Below, one piece after another: positions 20,367 to 32,000 of a stretch of DNA of 64,000 bases. Each line of letters starts with the position of its first letter. Position 1 is the stretch's first letter. The notes below the pieces were generated by a model. It searched no databases and was not told the DNA's origin. It worked only from the letters and a program-made list of their open reading frames with translations. The position numbers were made by a program, and so were the translations under genes. This DNA is from Whitmania pigra. Lineage: Eukaryota; Annelida; Clitellata; Hirudinida; Haemopidae. The DNA lies in assembly GCA_021613335.1 (NCBI GenBank), contig JAJTWR010000136.1:1624001-1688000 (forward strand), in the 5' to 3' direction.

Positions 20367-22592
20367 TCAATATATTCGATCAGAGAAATTGCCAAAGAGC
20401 TCAAGCGATCCAAGACATTTATCTGGCACAAAAGTGTCGTTTTCCATTAACGAGTTCATTTCCTCAGACATGGCTTGTTTCCAGTATCTAGATTCTGAAG
20501 AAGATATGGCTTCATTGTACGTATTTGGCACATCAGACATTTTATAGCAGTAATGAACATTAAGATTAATTGAGTCATCATCCAGAATATAGTCACTCAA
20601 ATACTTTGGTTTGTTCGTGTTTCGTTTAGGATATTTGCGAACAATCGAATCTGAATTTGAGGTATCCTGGGTTTCAGTTTGTGCAATTTCATCACTTCTT
20701 ACATCTGCCTTTGTTTCCGTTTCAACTCCAGTCAGTTTTTGATCAATGTAGCCGTCAGAAAAATCACTAACAACTTCACTTTCATTTGAATCAAATTTGT
20801 TCGTGAAACGCACGCACCTTGATTTTTTCACAACTCCAGAATTTTTGAAATACACGAGATAAGCTGGACTTTCATGATCATACCCTATGAATACTGCTTT
20901 CTCGCTTCTTGGGTCAAGTTTCTTCTTATCTTGTACAAAAGCATAGCATGTTGAACCAAAAACAGACATGCGGGACAGGTCAGGCTTCTTGCCGGTCAAA
21001 TTTTCATATGGTGTTTTACCAGTTCGTGGGCAAAAACATCGATTACGTGTGTATGCCGCAGCACGCACAGCGTATGTCCACAGTTCCTTTGGTAGTTGAG
21101 ATTGGATTAGTAAACATCTCGCCATCTCAAACAATGATCGCCAACTTCGTTCAACAGGCGCAGATTTTTCATGTTTTATCTGATGCTTCAGCAATAGTGA
21201 TTTGAAATCTCTATTCGTGAATTCTGTTCCATTGTCGGTTCTCAAACGTTTAACTTTTGCGATAGGTGCACAATCAGCAAAAAACTTCTGAGCAGCATGA
21301 ACAACATCACATTTCTGGCGCAGGAAATAAACAGTACTGGCTCCAGATAGGTCATCCACAAAACAAACAGCATATTTGAAACCATTTCTTGCAGTAGGTG
21401 TGATAGGACCACTTAAATCACAATGAACAAGTTCTAACGGTTCTTTGGCACGCACATCACTTTGCCTGTTGAAAGACTGCGTCATTTTCCCAAGAGTGCA
21501 AACTTCACATTGAAATTCTGATTTGTCGGTAATTTTCATTCCATCAACAACAGATTCCAGTTTCAAGATATCTCTGACATTGCAATGACCAAGGATCAAG
21601 TGCCACTCATGTAGGCTGTGTTTATTGTTAGTTCTGTCAGCAACATTGTTCAGGTAGTACAGCTTTCCAGACTTGCAAATATTAAAAATAGTACCATTCT
21701 GAGCAACAAGTTCTGCACAATGTGGGCTGAAATTTACAGTCGCTCCTTTCGCTGTTGCTGCCTGAACAGAAAAAATATCTTGTCGATATGACGGAACATA
21801 TAATGCATTCTCTAGGTTGACATCTCTGGGTTTTCCATCTAAACTTTGTAGACAGACTTTTGCTGTACCTCGACCTTGCACGATTCCAATTGATCTAGAG
21901 CCATTTGCTAGTTCAATGCAGTGATCATTGGGCTCAAAATTGTCTTCAAAACATACAAACTTTGATTTGTTAGTAACAATATGGGTTGTAGCACCACAAT
22001 CAACCAGTAGACTGTCACGATCCACGCTTTGACACTCAGATACTTTGAAAAGAAATGAATCTGATTGTCCTCCTGCTTGCTTGTTCTCTATGACAGACTT
22101 TGCACTGTGTTGTTTCTTTCTACATTTCAGTGTATTATGCGATGTACTTCTGCATACTTCACACCACTTCTTTTGAACAACTTTCACTGCTGGGTTTTGC
22201 TCTTTTCGCATTTTACATTCAAATGATTTGTGACCATATTTGCGGCATGTGAAACACTGTATGGATTTTGCATCATTTAATATAACATGATCCTCATGAT
22301 CACGTGAGTAGATCTGTTTTTCGTTTTCTTCAAAACTTCGCAAAGCAACTTTAAATTCTGCAAAACTGTGATCTCTATCTTTTTGTGTTGTAACAGTACA
22401 GAAAGTCTTGTACGTCAGTGGCAGACCTTTCAGAATCATAGCTATGAGTAAACTTACCACTTCGCCAGCTCTCTTCAACGAAGATGCTGCGGTCTCAGCT
22501 CGCAACGTATAATCAGTCGTACTTTCATTTTCGGACTTTGAAAGAGTCGTTAATTCAGTGTACAGAGATATAATTTTGGGTTTTGACTTACC
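20367..22592 (-). pseudogene. Ty1/copia gag-protease-integrase, truncated before reverse transcriptase
   Basis: The longest retrotransposon ORF in the window. In order on the minus strand: end of gag; two zinc knuckles (CFTCRKYGHKSFEC and CEVCRSTSHNTLKC); a protease motif LLVDCGATTHIV, with Cys in place of the usual Ser after Asp; the integrase zinc-binding region (H-x3-H ... C-x2-C) and the integrase core with CDLSGPI, RTDNGTEFTN and an ERSW glutamate. The loop that normally precedes that glutamate (Pro-x-QNG) is absent, a small internal deletion. The frame stops shortly after the integrase, so reverse transcriptase, RNase H and the 3' LTR are missing. The gag frame is interrupted at its right end by the inserted gypsy element. 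Confidence 0.9.
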
Positions 22593-22595
22593 TAG

Positions 22596-22706
22596 TGTGA
22601 TGTTCTATCGTTTTATTTGTTCGTAAAAACCAACAACCGTTCCTTTTAATTTCCGCACTTCAACGCCGCCATATAAACAAAGATCCCCTATCGTTACAAC
22701 ATTACA
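22596..22706 (-). repeat. gypsy 3' LTR
   Basis: 111 bp, identical to the LTR at 26076-26186. Starts TGTGATGTTC and ends ACATTACA on the plus strand. Preceded by the target duplication CCTAG. Confidence 0.95.
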
Positions 22707-22738
22707 TCCCTCCCCTTTTTGGAAAACCTAGTCAAATA

Positions 22739-23110
22739 TTAGTTCACAACAAAGTCTGCAAAGCGGGCGGGCAGTTTATGTTCACGCTTGGAGCGGCGTA
22801 CAACGTTCTGATCTTGCGGTGTGCTGTACTCGCCTTCCGGAGCAGTTTGCGGCATGACATCACTGGATGTGACATCACCTTCCACCACGTCTTCGGATGG
22901 TTCCTTGAATTTTGCATATGACAAGCGGTTATCTATTCCTTTGAAGAGTGACGAGTTGCGGGTGACTGATTGTCCGTCAGTGTTGCGTGTAGCAGTGATC
23001 ATCGAGTGGTTCTTTGACGTAACTGTGTGTGGTACTGGCATGTACGGTGTGAGTGATCTGTTGTGTGTGATTGGTTGTTTCACAATAACCGTGTCACCCA
23101 CGCTGATTGA
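22739..23110 (-). pseudogene. gypsy integrase C-terminal remnant
   Basis: The minus strand reads GDTVIVKQPITHNRSLTPY, the SH3-like C-terminal fold following a Ty3/gypsy integrase core, and ends RRSKREHKLPARFADFVVN, a common terminus for this clade. The catalytic core that should lie upstream is absent. The join to the RNase H side lies close to 23110 and is out of frame. Confidence 0.8.
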
Positions 23111-24222
23111 TGAAGGTTTGACATATCAGTGGCAATTTCAATGCGAGTCATAGCTTTCGGTACTGCATGACCCACGAGGTAGTTGACGTACTCTTCGGCG
23201 ATTTGTTCTTCACGACTCGATCGGTCACTTGACAAAGTTGGATGTCGTGATAGATAGTCGGCTGGGTTGTCATGACCTGGTCTGTAGATGATGGTTGTCT
23301 CATATGGTTGAAGGCGTAGTGCCCAACGCTCGATGCGTGCTGGCGGCTTGCATTTTGGATTGTTGTACAGACTGACTAATGGCTTGTGATCAGTATGAAT
23401 GGTCACTGGCTTGCCATGGATGTATATATGAAAATGTTCACAAGACCAAACGACTGCGAGTGCTTCTCGTTCTGTCTGTGAGTATCGTTGTTCGACATCA
23501 GTCAACGATCTACTGGCGTAAGCGATGATATGTTCTTCGTTGTTATTTCCACGTTGAATCAAGATGGCGCCGAGTCCGACTGGACTAGCATCAGTGTGCA
23601 TTTCTGTTTGCTTGTCAGAGTCAAAATACGACATTACTGGAGCATTGCATAGTTTCTGTTTGAGTTGTGCGAGTGCAGATTCTTGCTCATTGGTCCACTG
23701 CCATGGTGTGTCCTGTCGTGTTAGTCTACGTAGTGGCTCGGAAACTGTAGCATAGTTTGGTATGAAACGAGCACAATAATTAGTCATACCGAGTAGACTG
23801 CGGACTTCAGATGCATTGGTTGGCATGTTCATGTTAACAATTGACTGAATCTTCTTCGGGTCTGCCATGATGCCACGCTCAGTGAATACGTTACCAAAGA
23901 ATTCGAGAGTGCGCTTCGCATAGACGCATTTCTGCTTGTTAAGAGTTAGCCCTTTTTCTCTCAGACGTTGAAACACGGCACGCAGATTGTTGAACATCTC
24001 CTGCTCGGTTCTACCGTACACAAGAATGTCGTCACTAATGTTTATTGCGCCCGTTAATCCACTGAGTGTCTCACGAATTGCATTCTGGAAAATCTCTGCA
24101 GCGCATGAAATACCGAAATTGAGACGTTTGTATCGACGCAGACCAACATGCGTGGAGAATGTTGTAATGTAACGTGATTCAGGTGCAAGTTCAAGTTGAT
24201 TATATCCTTGATTTAAATCCAA
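23111..24222 (-). pseudogene. gypsy reverse transcriptase and RNase H
   Basis: Minus strand: DLNQGYNQLELAPES (RT block with first catalytic Asp), FGISCAAEIFQNAI, NISDDILVYG (the catalytic Asp pair, with ISDD where YxDD is more usual; this variant is common in the Mag-like branch), then RNase H with HTDASPVGLGAIL, the YSQTEREALAVVW motif, TDHKPL and PADYLSRHP. Upstream it is separated from gag-protease by a frameshift near 24240-24255. Downstream the integrase core is deleted. Confidence 0.9.
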
Positions 24223-24250
24223 TTTTGAGAAAACTGTTGCACCATTTAGA

Positions 24251-25915
24251 TCACTGATCAGTCAGTTCATTTATAGTAGGCGTAATGTGTCTTTCACGTT
24301 TGATTGCTGTGTTAGCTTGGCGCATATCTACACACACACGTTTTTGGCCAGTTTCACTCTTAGGTTTGGGTACGACGACGACTGGACTCACCCACGGAGT
24401 AGCTCCTTCTGTCATTTCGATGATGTCGAGCTCTTCGTCATGCTTGAGTTGATCTTCTAACTGTTGACGAACATGGAATGGCACCCGACGATGAGGCTGC
24501 GCGACTGGTTGTACGGCGTTGTCGATGTGTAGTTTGACTTGGAAGTCCTTCAGCTTACCAATACCACGAAATAAATCAGCATATTCTGTGACGAGTTCAT
24601 TGACGATCTGATCGGTGGATGTCGTACGTTCACCGATCGGTTTCACGACGTGCAGTAGGTGTAGTGCTTGAGATACATCCCAGCTTAGGAGAGAACCTTC
24701 CTTGCTATCAATGACGTAGAACAGTGTGTCTGACTTTCTGTCTTTATATCTAACCACAGCACGAAAAGTCCCTAGCACCTTGAGAGGGCTTTGCGAACAG
24801 TATGCAAATACTTGTTTGTAGTTGCTGTGCAGCTGAGGTACAGGTTTAATTTTAGAAAAATCGAGTTGGCTCATGATGCTTACACTTGCTCCTGAGTCTG
24901 CGATGACATCGATTGTAGTGTTGTTTACATTCACTAAGAAGTGTGGTAGATTTCTTTTGGTGTCCAATCGATTTGAATGAACGCTCAGTGCATACACATA
25001 ACGACTCTGCTCAGATGAATGTTCACTGTTGTCAGATGAACTTCTGTTGCTGTCGGCATTGACACTGCGAACACGATGGTATTTGCCATGACGGGTTTTC
25101 GGCAGTCGGCTTTGCGGTCTATCATGTGATATGCTGTCGCGATGTCGCTGATGTGGCGGCTGTTGTGATGCACCATCTTTCGAACGACACTGTGACGCAA
25201 AATGATTTGGCTTCTTGCACGAATTGCAGTACTTGCCATGCGCCGGACACGATGTCTTTCCACCCTCGTGTGGCCATGTGCCACCACAGTTGTGACACTT
25301 CATGTCAGCTGTTTTCTTGGAATTGTTGCAAATCTGCTTATTGCGATTCAGACTCAGTTTGTTAACATGCTCATTCTCCATACTCTTTGCTTGGATATCG
25401 GAGAGTTCTAAACTACGACCAACATCTATGAGTTTAGTGAGAGTCATGTCAGGTTCACATAGGGCTTTACGGCGTAGTGTACTTGATAAACAACCTTGGA
25501 TGATTTGAGATTTTATCTCACGATCAACATTGTCGAAAGAGCATGAGGTTGCCAGTTGTTTCAAACGGGTGTAGTAGGCTGTTAGTGGTTCATCTGTTTG
25601 TTGTTTAGATTGTCGAAACGTGTAGATCTGGTATTCGACGTTTTGCTTTGGTGTGAAAAACTTGTTGAGAGCAGTGACAGCCTTTTCGAACGGATCCTCT
25701 CCCTCTGCAGCTTCGGCATCTGGAAGAGTATCAAGGATGTCGTTGACTTCCTCACCCGCGTAGTGGAGTAGGAGAGCTCTTTGACGTTTGCGATCAACAA
25801 TATTTACGGCCACCATCAGGTTGCGAAAGCGAGAAACCCACTTTGTCCATCGAACTCCTGCTGAGTCGTGTGAATAGACTACAAACGACGGAAACGTTGG
25901 TAGTGCTTCAGCCAT
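24251..25915 (-). pseudogene. gypsy gag, nucleocapsid, protease and start of reverse transcriptase
   Basis: 554 codons on the minus strand from ATG at 25915. Capsid-like helices come first; then two zinc-knuckle-like motifs around residues 207-243 (CHNCGG...CPAHGKYC and CNSCKKPNHFASQC); a protease with IADSGASVSIM near residue 340; and the first RT blocks (VVVPKPKSE, RVCVDMRQANTAI) at the end. The frame then closes at a stop caused by what looks like a 4-base tandem duplication around 24245. gag, protease and RT start share one frame, as usual for this clade. Confidence 0.9.
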
Positions 25916-26075
25916 GGATTAGATAATGGTGTTATCGATAGTAGCTTTCGATGACTTCGATAACGCTCGGAGGCCAGACAACAGCGTCTATCCGAAATGA
26001 ACAAACTTGCGATTTTTGTCGATAAAATTGGTGCAAACTATTTGCGAAGGTCCGTTTCGAAATTCTCGTCGCCAA

Positions 26076-26186
26076 TGTGATGTTCTATCGTTTTATTTGT
26101 TCGTAAAAACCAACAACCGTTCCTTTTAATTTCCGCACTTCAACGCCGCCATATAAACAAAGATCCCCTATCGTTACAACATTACA
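26076..26186 (-). repeat. gypsy 5' LTR
   Basis: 111 bp, base-for-base equal to 22596-22706. Followed outward by the target duplication CCTAG. Identity of the two LTRs implies a recent insertion or recent gene conversion. Confidence 0.95.
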
Positions 26187-26211
26187 CCTAGGTAGTGTTC
26201 CCGCAGGATTT

Positions 26212-26458
26212 CTAGTGCTTTCTTTCTCTGGCATCTCGTATGACTAGTGATAGACTTCGATCATCTAGACATTGAATAAGTTCGGCGAATGCCTCGGCAT
26301 TTTTTTCAGCGTCTGGTTCTTCAGCACATACGAACACATCGTGAAGTTTCTGTAGTCTCATGAATCCCAAGAATTTGACTTCCCATAATTCATACCTTCT
26401 TTCATCACCATCAAACATCAAACGCATCCTGGGCCCATAACCTATTGAGTTTGTCATA
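26212..26458 (-). pseudogene. Ty1/copia gag, N-terminal part
   Basis: Minus strand, reading RMRLMFDGDERRYELWEVKF then QKLHDVFV, the conserved start of copia-type gag proteins (FxGxNYxxWxxxM-like). The start codon is probably ATG near 26458, directly after the LTR. The frame shifts near 26225. The coding sequence resumes on the other side of the gypsy element at 22592, so the two parts were once contiguous. Confidence 0.8.
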
Positions 26459-26463
26459 ACTAA

Positions 26464-26684
26464 TGTCTGATGATGGAATAAATACAAAGTTGTATCAGAA
26501 GGTTAATGTAGTTTATTTAAACTAAATAAACATCTAAGAAACGACTAAGAAACTACGTACGAACTCGACTCGACGAACTACACGACAATGGCAATCAAAA
26601 CAGTTTAGAACTAGCTAAGCGTCCCCAGACAACAAAACATAGATACATATATCATATTAAATCACACATAGTTTAAACTCAACA
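26464..26684 (-). repeat. Probable copia 5' LTR
   Basis: 221 bp between TGTCTGATG and AAACTCAACA on the plus strand (so TGTTGAG...CATCAGACA on the element strand), with TG...CA ends. The next internal bases, TTAGTTATGACAAAC, resemble the internal initiator-Met primer site used by copia elements. No partner LTR exists at the left because the element is 3'-truncated, so the limits rest on this pattern only. Confidence 0.6.
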
Positions 26685-26737
26685 GGCTCCTGAGAAATAT
26701 GGTGCCATAAATGATTATAGAAGGCCCTAAAAACTTA

Positions 26738-27357
26738 TGATTCGTCAGCAGAGACTCCTGGTAAGAAAGGCTTCTAAAGAAAAATTTTCAGCATATCAAA
26801 TGAGAAATAAACTTGATTTAACAATTTGTAAAAGTACAGTGTTAAGTTATATGAGATCTAGTGGTATTTTATCATATGAAAAAAAGATTAAAAATTCCAG
26901 CTCTTAAAAACCATCACAAGTTGGCAAGAGTGGAATGGGCCAAAACCATGCTCTCCAACAGAGATGTTGGGGCAATATTATTTTTTCGGATGAGAAGAAA
27001 TTTAATCTGGATGGACCTGATGGTCATCAGTTCTACTGGCATGACTTTAGATTAGAAAAAGAAACAGGATCGGTGATGATTTGGGGAGGAATTTCCAGTG
27101 AAGGATTGACTGAATTAGCCTTTCTGGATGGGAGACAGTCTTCGGAAGATTACATCAAAGTTTTAGACATTACATCTATTACAGCTGTTGCCTTTTGGAG
27201 AAGAATATTATGAAGGAAATTGTATTTTCTTGTTTGCAATGAAAGGCAGTTTCTCTTAAAATCTGACCTGGAAAATGCCATTAGGAGTGCCTGGAAAAGA
27301 ACTGGAGCGAGAATTCGTAAAAACTCTAATAAAATCAATGGACAACATATGTTTTAA
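26738..27357 (+). pseudogene. Tc3-like transposase remnant
   Basis: Plus strand, at least four frame changes. A helix-turn-helix end (KEKFSAYQMRNKL...CKSTVLSYMRSSG) is followed by LKNHHKLARVEWAKTML, IIFSDEKKFNLDGPDGHQFY with the first catalytic Asp region, GSVMIWGGISSEG, LAFLDGRQSSEDYIKVL, and near 27330 the LIKSMDN end. About eight residues normally found before GSVMIWGG are missing. It belongs to the Tc element bounded at 20304 and 27554. Confidence 0.85.
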
Positions 27358-27556
27358 GGGTCTTTTATGGTTATTGGACGCCCCGAAAATCACGCTTTTT
27401 GAATTTTAAAATTAATGCACTAACATATTTTGATGAAAATATAAGAGATAATCACAAATATATAAATACATAACATATTTAAAATTTCCACGCAATGAAA
27501 TTTTTCTTTATCTAGTTATTACGAGTGGTATGTCCTTGTGGTTTCCGTTCTGTATA

Positions 27557-27660
27557 TGTTTGCAGAAGCAATGTGCCAAAGCAGTCACGTTAATCATGCC
27601 TTGTAAGACGCACCAATTTGTGTCACCATCTTTTAACAAAATAACATGGTTAAAGTTTAA
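27557..27660 (+). repeat. Repeat X, right part (interrupted copy)
   Basis: Matches 44550-44650 (shared TATATG-TT-CAGAAGCA, CAGTCACGTTAATCAT, AATTTG-GTCA). It continues the copy that stops at 20301. Confidence 0.65.
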
Positions 27661-29011
27661 ATGAATCTATTATCAAAATAAATCTATCAAAAGTTGTACA
27701 TTTGTTTGTAACGATAATTGTAACATTTATCTGTAATTCATTGATTGCAACCAAAGGGAACTGGTAGAGTAATTCACCGGTCTTTCTTTGAATTTGTCCT
27801 TGAAGGGGTTTTTGTTTTTTTGCAACTCATCTCCAACCGTAGTTCATCTGGGCAACAAGCTACATTTGCTTGAAATAGTCTTATTTTTTCTGTATTTTAT
27901 TTCAAGTCAGAAAACCACCAGAAACTTTCTCTTTGCGATCTCGAATGCAATTACTTGAGAAACTCAGCCATGAAGACTTTGAACTGCAGAAAACATGTGA
28001 AGTTGTCGTTAAAAAAACAAGACAAGTTTAGAGGAAAGCTTAGTCGGGTGTTATTGCTTTCCTTGTAGTTTTAGGCTCAGAAAATTTAAACTATTTAAAT
28101 ATCTATAATTTTGATTAGTTATATTTAGTTATGGTTGAGAGGTTGTTGCTTTTAATATTTGTCCTCCAGAATATTCGAAAATCTTTATTAAACATTCCCA
28201 ATATATAAGTAATTACATAAAGAAAATGATAATATAGGTTGATGTTTCTTAATTAGAAGGTAACTGTTATAACATTAGCAACTGGCAGTCTATGACCAAA
28301 ATAATTTAAATTTATAAACTTTAAAAGGGGTAGTATGATTTCATTGTCTGTGAACAAAAGTAGGGGCTGATCTTGACAACTTTATGAACAACATTTACCA
28401 TTTACATTTCTATAAATTTTTCCCGTAAATAAAAAGGTCTCCGCGGGTCGGATAAAAGCCTCGAGGGCCGCAATGCGAAATATTTATCCGACTTCATTAA
28501 ATTAAATGTAATTTTAATGTGTTTCAATAAATTGTTTCGAAAAATAGCCTATGAAAATTCTCTACATAAAATGTAGAAATCACAAAACGTAACTGAGCTA
28601 AATTTTAAATGCCACTAATTCAAAATAAAATAAATATTTTAGGTACTGAATTAACATGAAATTCAAGTTTTTGCATTTAACTTTTTTCAATCTTTAAATA
28701 GAATGTCAAGATATGGAATTGGAATTATTCATTTATAAAATTAACCAATTAGATTTAACGGTGACGGAAGAAAAGTGGGCTGACGCATTGGTATCATATT
28801 GTCATAAACTTTGATTTCTGATACCAATGTTTTAAAAATTGTTGTCATCAACAGTAATAACTCTATTATTTATTTTAGGTTAAATAACTGTTTGGCCTAT
28901 TTTCTGGAAAGAAATTTCAGATTTTATGCAAGTCCAATCGCATTGCTTTTACAAAAGAAAAATAAAAGAAATTTATAGATGATTTGTGATATTTAAGCTA
29001 TAGAATATCAA
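27661..29011. other. Spacer and 5' flank of the protocadherin gene
   Basis: Mostly AT-rich. A GC-richer scrap at 28435-28480 (GGTCTCCGCGGGTCGG...GAGGGCCGC) looks like a hAT terminus fragment. In-frame TAA precedes the protocadherin ATG by 18 bases. No clear promoter element is seen. Confidence 0.5.
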
Positions 29012-32000
29012 ATGTTATTAACGATCAGCAACATTTTAAAATTATTGACAACATTCCACTTGCTAGCGAAATGTTCCAATTTCCGAACTAAGGAACCCCC
29101 TCAAATAAAATTTGACGTCAGAGAAGAAGTGACTCCAATCGGTTCGGTAGTCGGAAGGCTTTCCGAAGTTGTGGTCAGAAGCACAAACTTCAATAAATCA
29201 GGAAACGGAATTTGGATTTATAAATCACTGACTGACCCAAAAGATTCTCATTTTTTCGAAGTACACTCAACTTCTGGATTGATCACTACGACGACGAATG
29301 TCGACAGGGAATCAGTTGGTCAATGCAGAGGAACGTATTTTTGCGAGATTCATCTTGATGTCACTGTTCATGAAGTTGAAACTGAACAATTTTATCAACA
29401 ACATTTATCATTTCAAGTTTTGAAAGTGATCATATCTATTCTAGATATTAATGATAATCAACCTATGTTTAGAGATACGCAATTTGAACTATTAATTAAT
29501 GAAGCCGCAGCATTAGACAGCTTTTATATTTTGCCCACAGCAACTGATCAGGATAGTCCAATTTTTGGTATTCAAGAATACAGATTAGACGACACCACAG
29601 ATACATTTAGTTTGGTCATAGGATATCAAAAGCAAAATGAAGAACTCGAAAGTTACAAACATTCAACAAAACATTTAATCAGTGACATCAAACTGTTTTT
29701 TAAAAAGAAATTAGATAGAGAAACCAAAGCAAGTTATCAATTGAAATTAACAGCTGTAGATTCACCATTGCCAATCACTGTGCCATTATCACAGCCATTA
29801 CCAATATCGAACGTACTAAATATTGAGATTTTAATTTTAGATTCTAATGATAACAGACCAGAGTTTTCGAAAGAAATGTATGAAGTAACAATTTTAGAAA
29901 ACTTGAAATATAATACTCCTGTTGTCAAAGTTGATGCAAACGATGCAGATGAAGGTGAAAATGGGTGCGTTAAATATCATTTTTCAAGACAGACAATTGC
30001 ACTTCATGGCCATATTTTTTCACTGAATGAAGATAATGGTGAGATAGCAGTTATTGGCGCCATTGATTATGAACAGAGTTCAATTCATCAGTTAATTGTA
30101 ATTGCGCATGATCAAGGACCAGATGTACTTTCATCCGAAGTAATAGTCTTAATACGAGTTAAAGATGAGAATGACAACGCACCAACACTTGCTATACATA
30201 CTTTGTCATTTGATTCTGGTGATCAAAATTCACAAATCTCTGGAAACTCTTTTATTTGGCAGAAATCAATTGAAGAAAATGTTCATTCTGGAGGCAAATA
30301 TCTGAAAACGCAATCACCCCCAAACTATCATAATCGAAATAAAAACATTCTTGGGAACATTTGGGTGACTAAAGAAATGGAAACATCAGCTGCTCATGCT
30401 GAAATATCTGAAGACTCTCCAATAAAAACATTTGTTGCACATCTTAGAGTGCATGATTTGGATTCAGGTCTGAATGGACGTACAAATTGCTCAATCGTGC
30501 AGTTATCTGGTGACGAAACGATTTTTACCTACGATTTAACTTCCAGAGCACATTTTGATAAAAATTATTTTAAGATGATTATGATTGATGTTAATGAATA
30601 TCGAGTTGAAACCAACAAGCTTTTCGATCGCGAAAGACAAGATTATTATGTGATTATTATTAAATGTAGAGACTTGGGCACACCATCTAGATTATCAGAT
30701 AAAATGTTAGTTGTTTCCATAACAGACGTAAATGACTGCACCCCAACATTCCAGCAGGATGTATATAATGTATCGCTTGAAGAAAATAGTATTCCTGGTA
30801 CTTCAATTCTTCGTTTGATTGCAAAAGACAACGATCTCGGAGATAATGGGGTTTTCTATTTTCGTCTTCCAGAAACAGTAGCTCAATTTTTTACTATTGA
30901 TAAATACGATGGTTTACTGACGACAAAGCAGTCGATTGACCGAGAAGTTTATGATAATTTCAGATTTCCAATTATTGCTGTGGATAATGGAAAACCGCCT
31001 TTAACTGGTTCCGTTTTAATAGAGATAAATATAAGGGATGTCAATGACGAGAGACCAATATTCATTAAAGGGGAATTTTTTTTCAATATTTCTGAAGGAG
31101 AAATGGAAGGATCGCCGATTGGTTACGTGGTAGCCATTGATAAAGATTCTTCAATTTATAATGTGCACAAATTTTATTATTTTAACCCATTAATTTCCGA
31201 TATCAGCAAACGAATTGGTATTCATAATTTAACTGAAGAACTGAAGGATGATGATTCTTTTCCTATGTCCATAGATTCGACATCAGGATTAATAAGCATC
31301 AGGTATCCTATGGATCGCGAACAACAAGAATTCTTCAAATTTGTCGTAGCAGCTTACGACGTAAGGCAACCTTCACTAAGTGACACTGCTATAGTTTGCG
31401 TGCAAATTACTGATATAAATGACAATGCTCCAGAAATTCAATTTCCTTATCCAATTTTCTTGAATCACGAAGCAGATGGTGATTGGAATAGCGCTAACTT
31501 TATGGATAACGACTCATTCATGAAATGGATGAATCATCAGGAAATGTTCGAAGACCCGTTTCAATCTTGTATGATATTTAGCAACCAAAATAATTCTATT
31601 GAAATATCCAATCAAATACCCGCAACATCTCCCGTAGCAAGAGTCATTGCTACTGATAAAGATTTTGGTATCAATGCTTTGTTACAATTTAGCATTGAAT
31701 ATGTAGTTCACCATTATCCAGGTGATAATAATTGTTCATATCACCATAAACTTCATGCAAAATCCTTGCATAAAGAATCACCAGCGTTCAGTAGTTCAGT
31801 AAACTCTTCGTCTGAAAATGATGAAAAGTCCAAATTGAATATCCCAGCTTCGAAAAATGTCTATTTCAGCATCAATAAAACATTTGGAATTTTGTATACA
31901 ACGCAGGACTTGAATTTTATGAATTGTTCATGCATATCTATTTTCCTTAAAGTCACTGATTCCGGAAATCCCTCTTTGTCTTCTCATTCATTCCTCTTCG

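Larger units (their letters stand above)
22596..26186 (-). mobile_element. Ty3/gypsy element with identical LTRs, nested in copia gag
   Basis: Two 111-bp LTRs, identical throughout, bound the element at 22596-22706 and 26076-26186. Each has TG...CA ends. Both outer flanks are CCTAG (22591-22595 and 26187-26191), a 5-bp target duplication. On the minus strand the 5' LTR is at the right, followed by a TTGGCGACGAGAATTTCG primer-site-like segment. A purine-rich tract lies just before the 3' LTR at 22707-22722. Coding capacity is gag, protease, reverse transcriptase and RNase H, but most of the integrase is deleted and the frame is broken in RT. Confidence 0.95.
20304..27554 (+). mobile_element. 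Tc1/mariner-like element hosting nested retrotransposons
   Basis: The left end, CACAGTCCGGACGGAAACC, and the complement of the right end, TACAGAACGGAAACC, are inverted repeats that continue through AAGGACA. Both are bordered by TA (20302-20303 and 27555-27556), the target used by this superfamily. The flanks join into one uninterrupted repeat when compared with the copy at 44375-44640. A degraded Tc3-like transposase lies at 26738-27357. Most of the 7.25 kb is inserted retrotransposon. Confidence 0.78.

Noticed and set aside
20909..21205. Plus-strand ORFs within the copia and gypsy regions
   Set aside because: Shadows of the minus-strand retrotransposon genes, with no motif of their own.
26495..26515. 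TTGTATCAGAAG as a copia-type primer-binding site
   Set aside because: It lies on the plus strand while the copia element reads on the minus strand, and it falls inside the inferred LTR.
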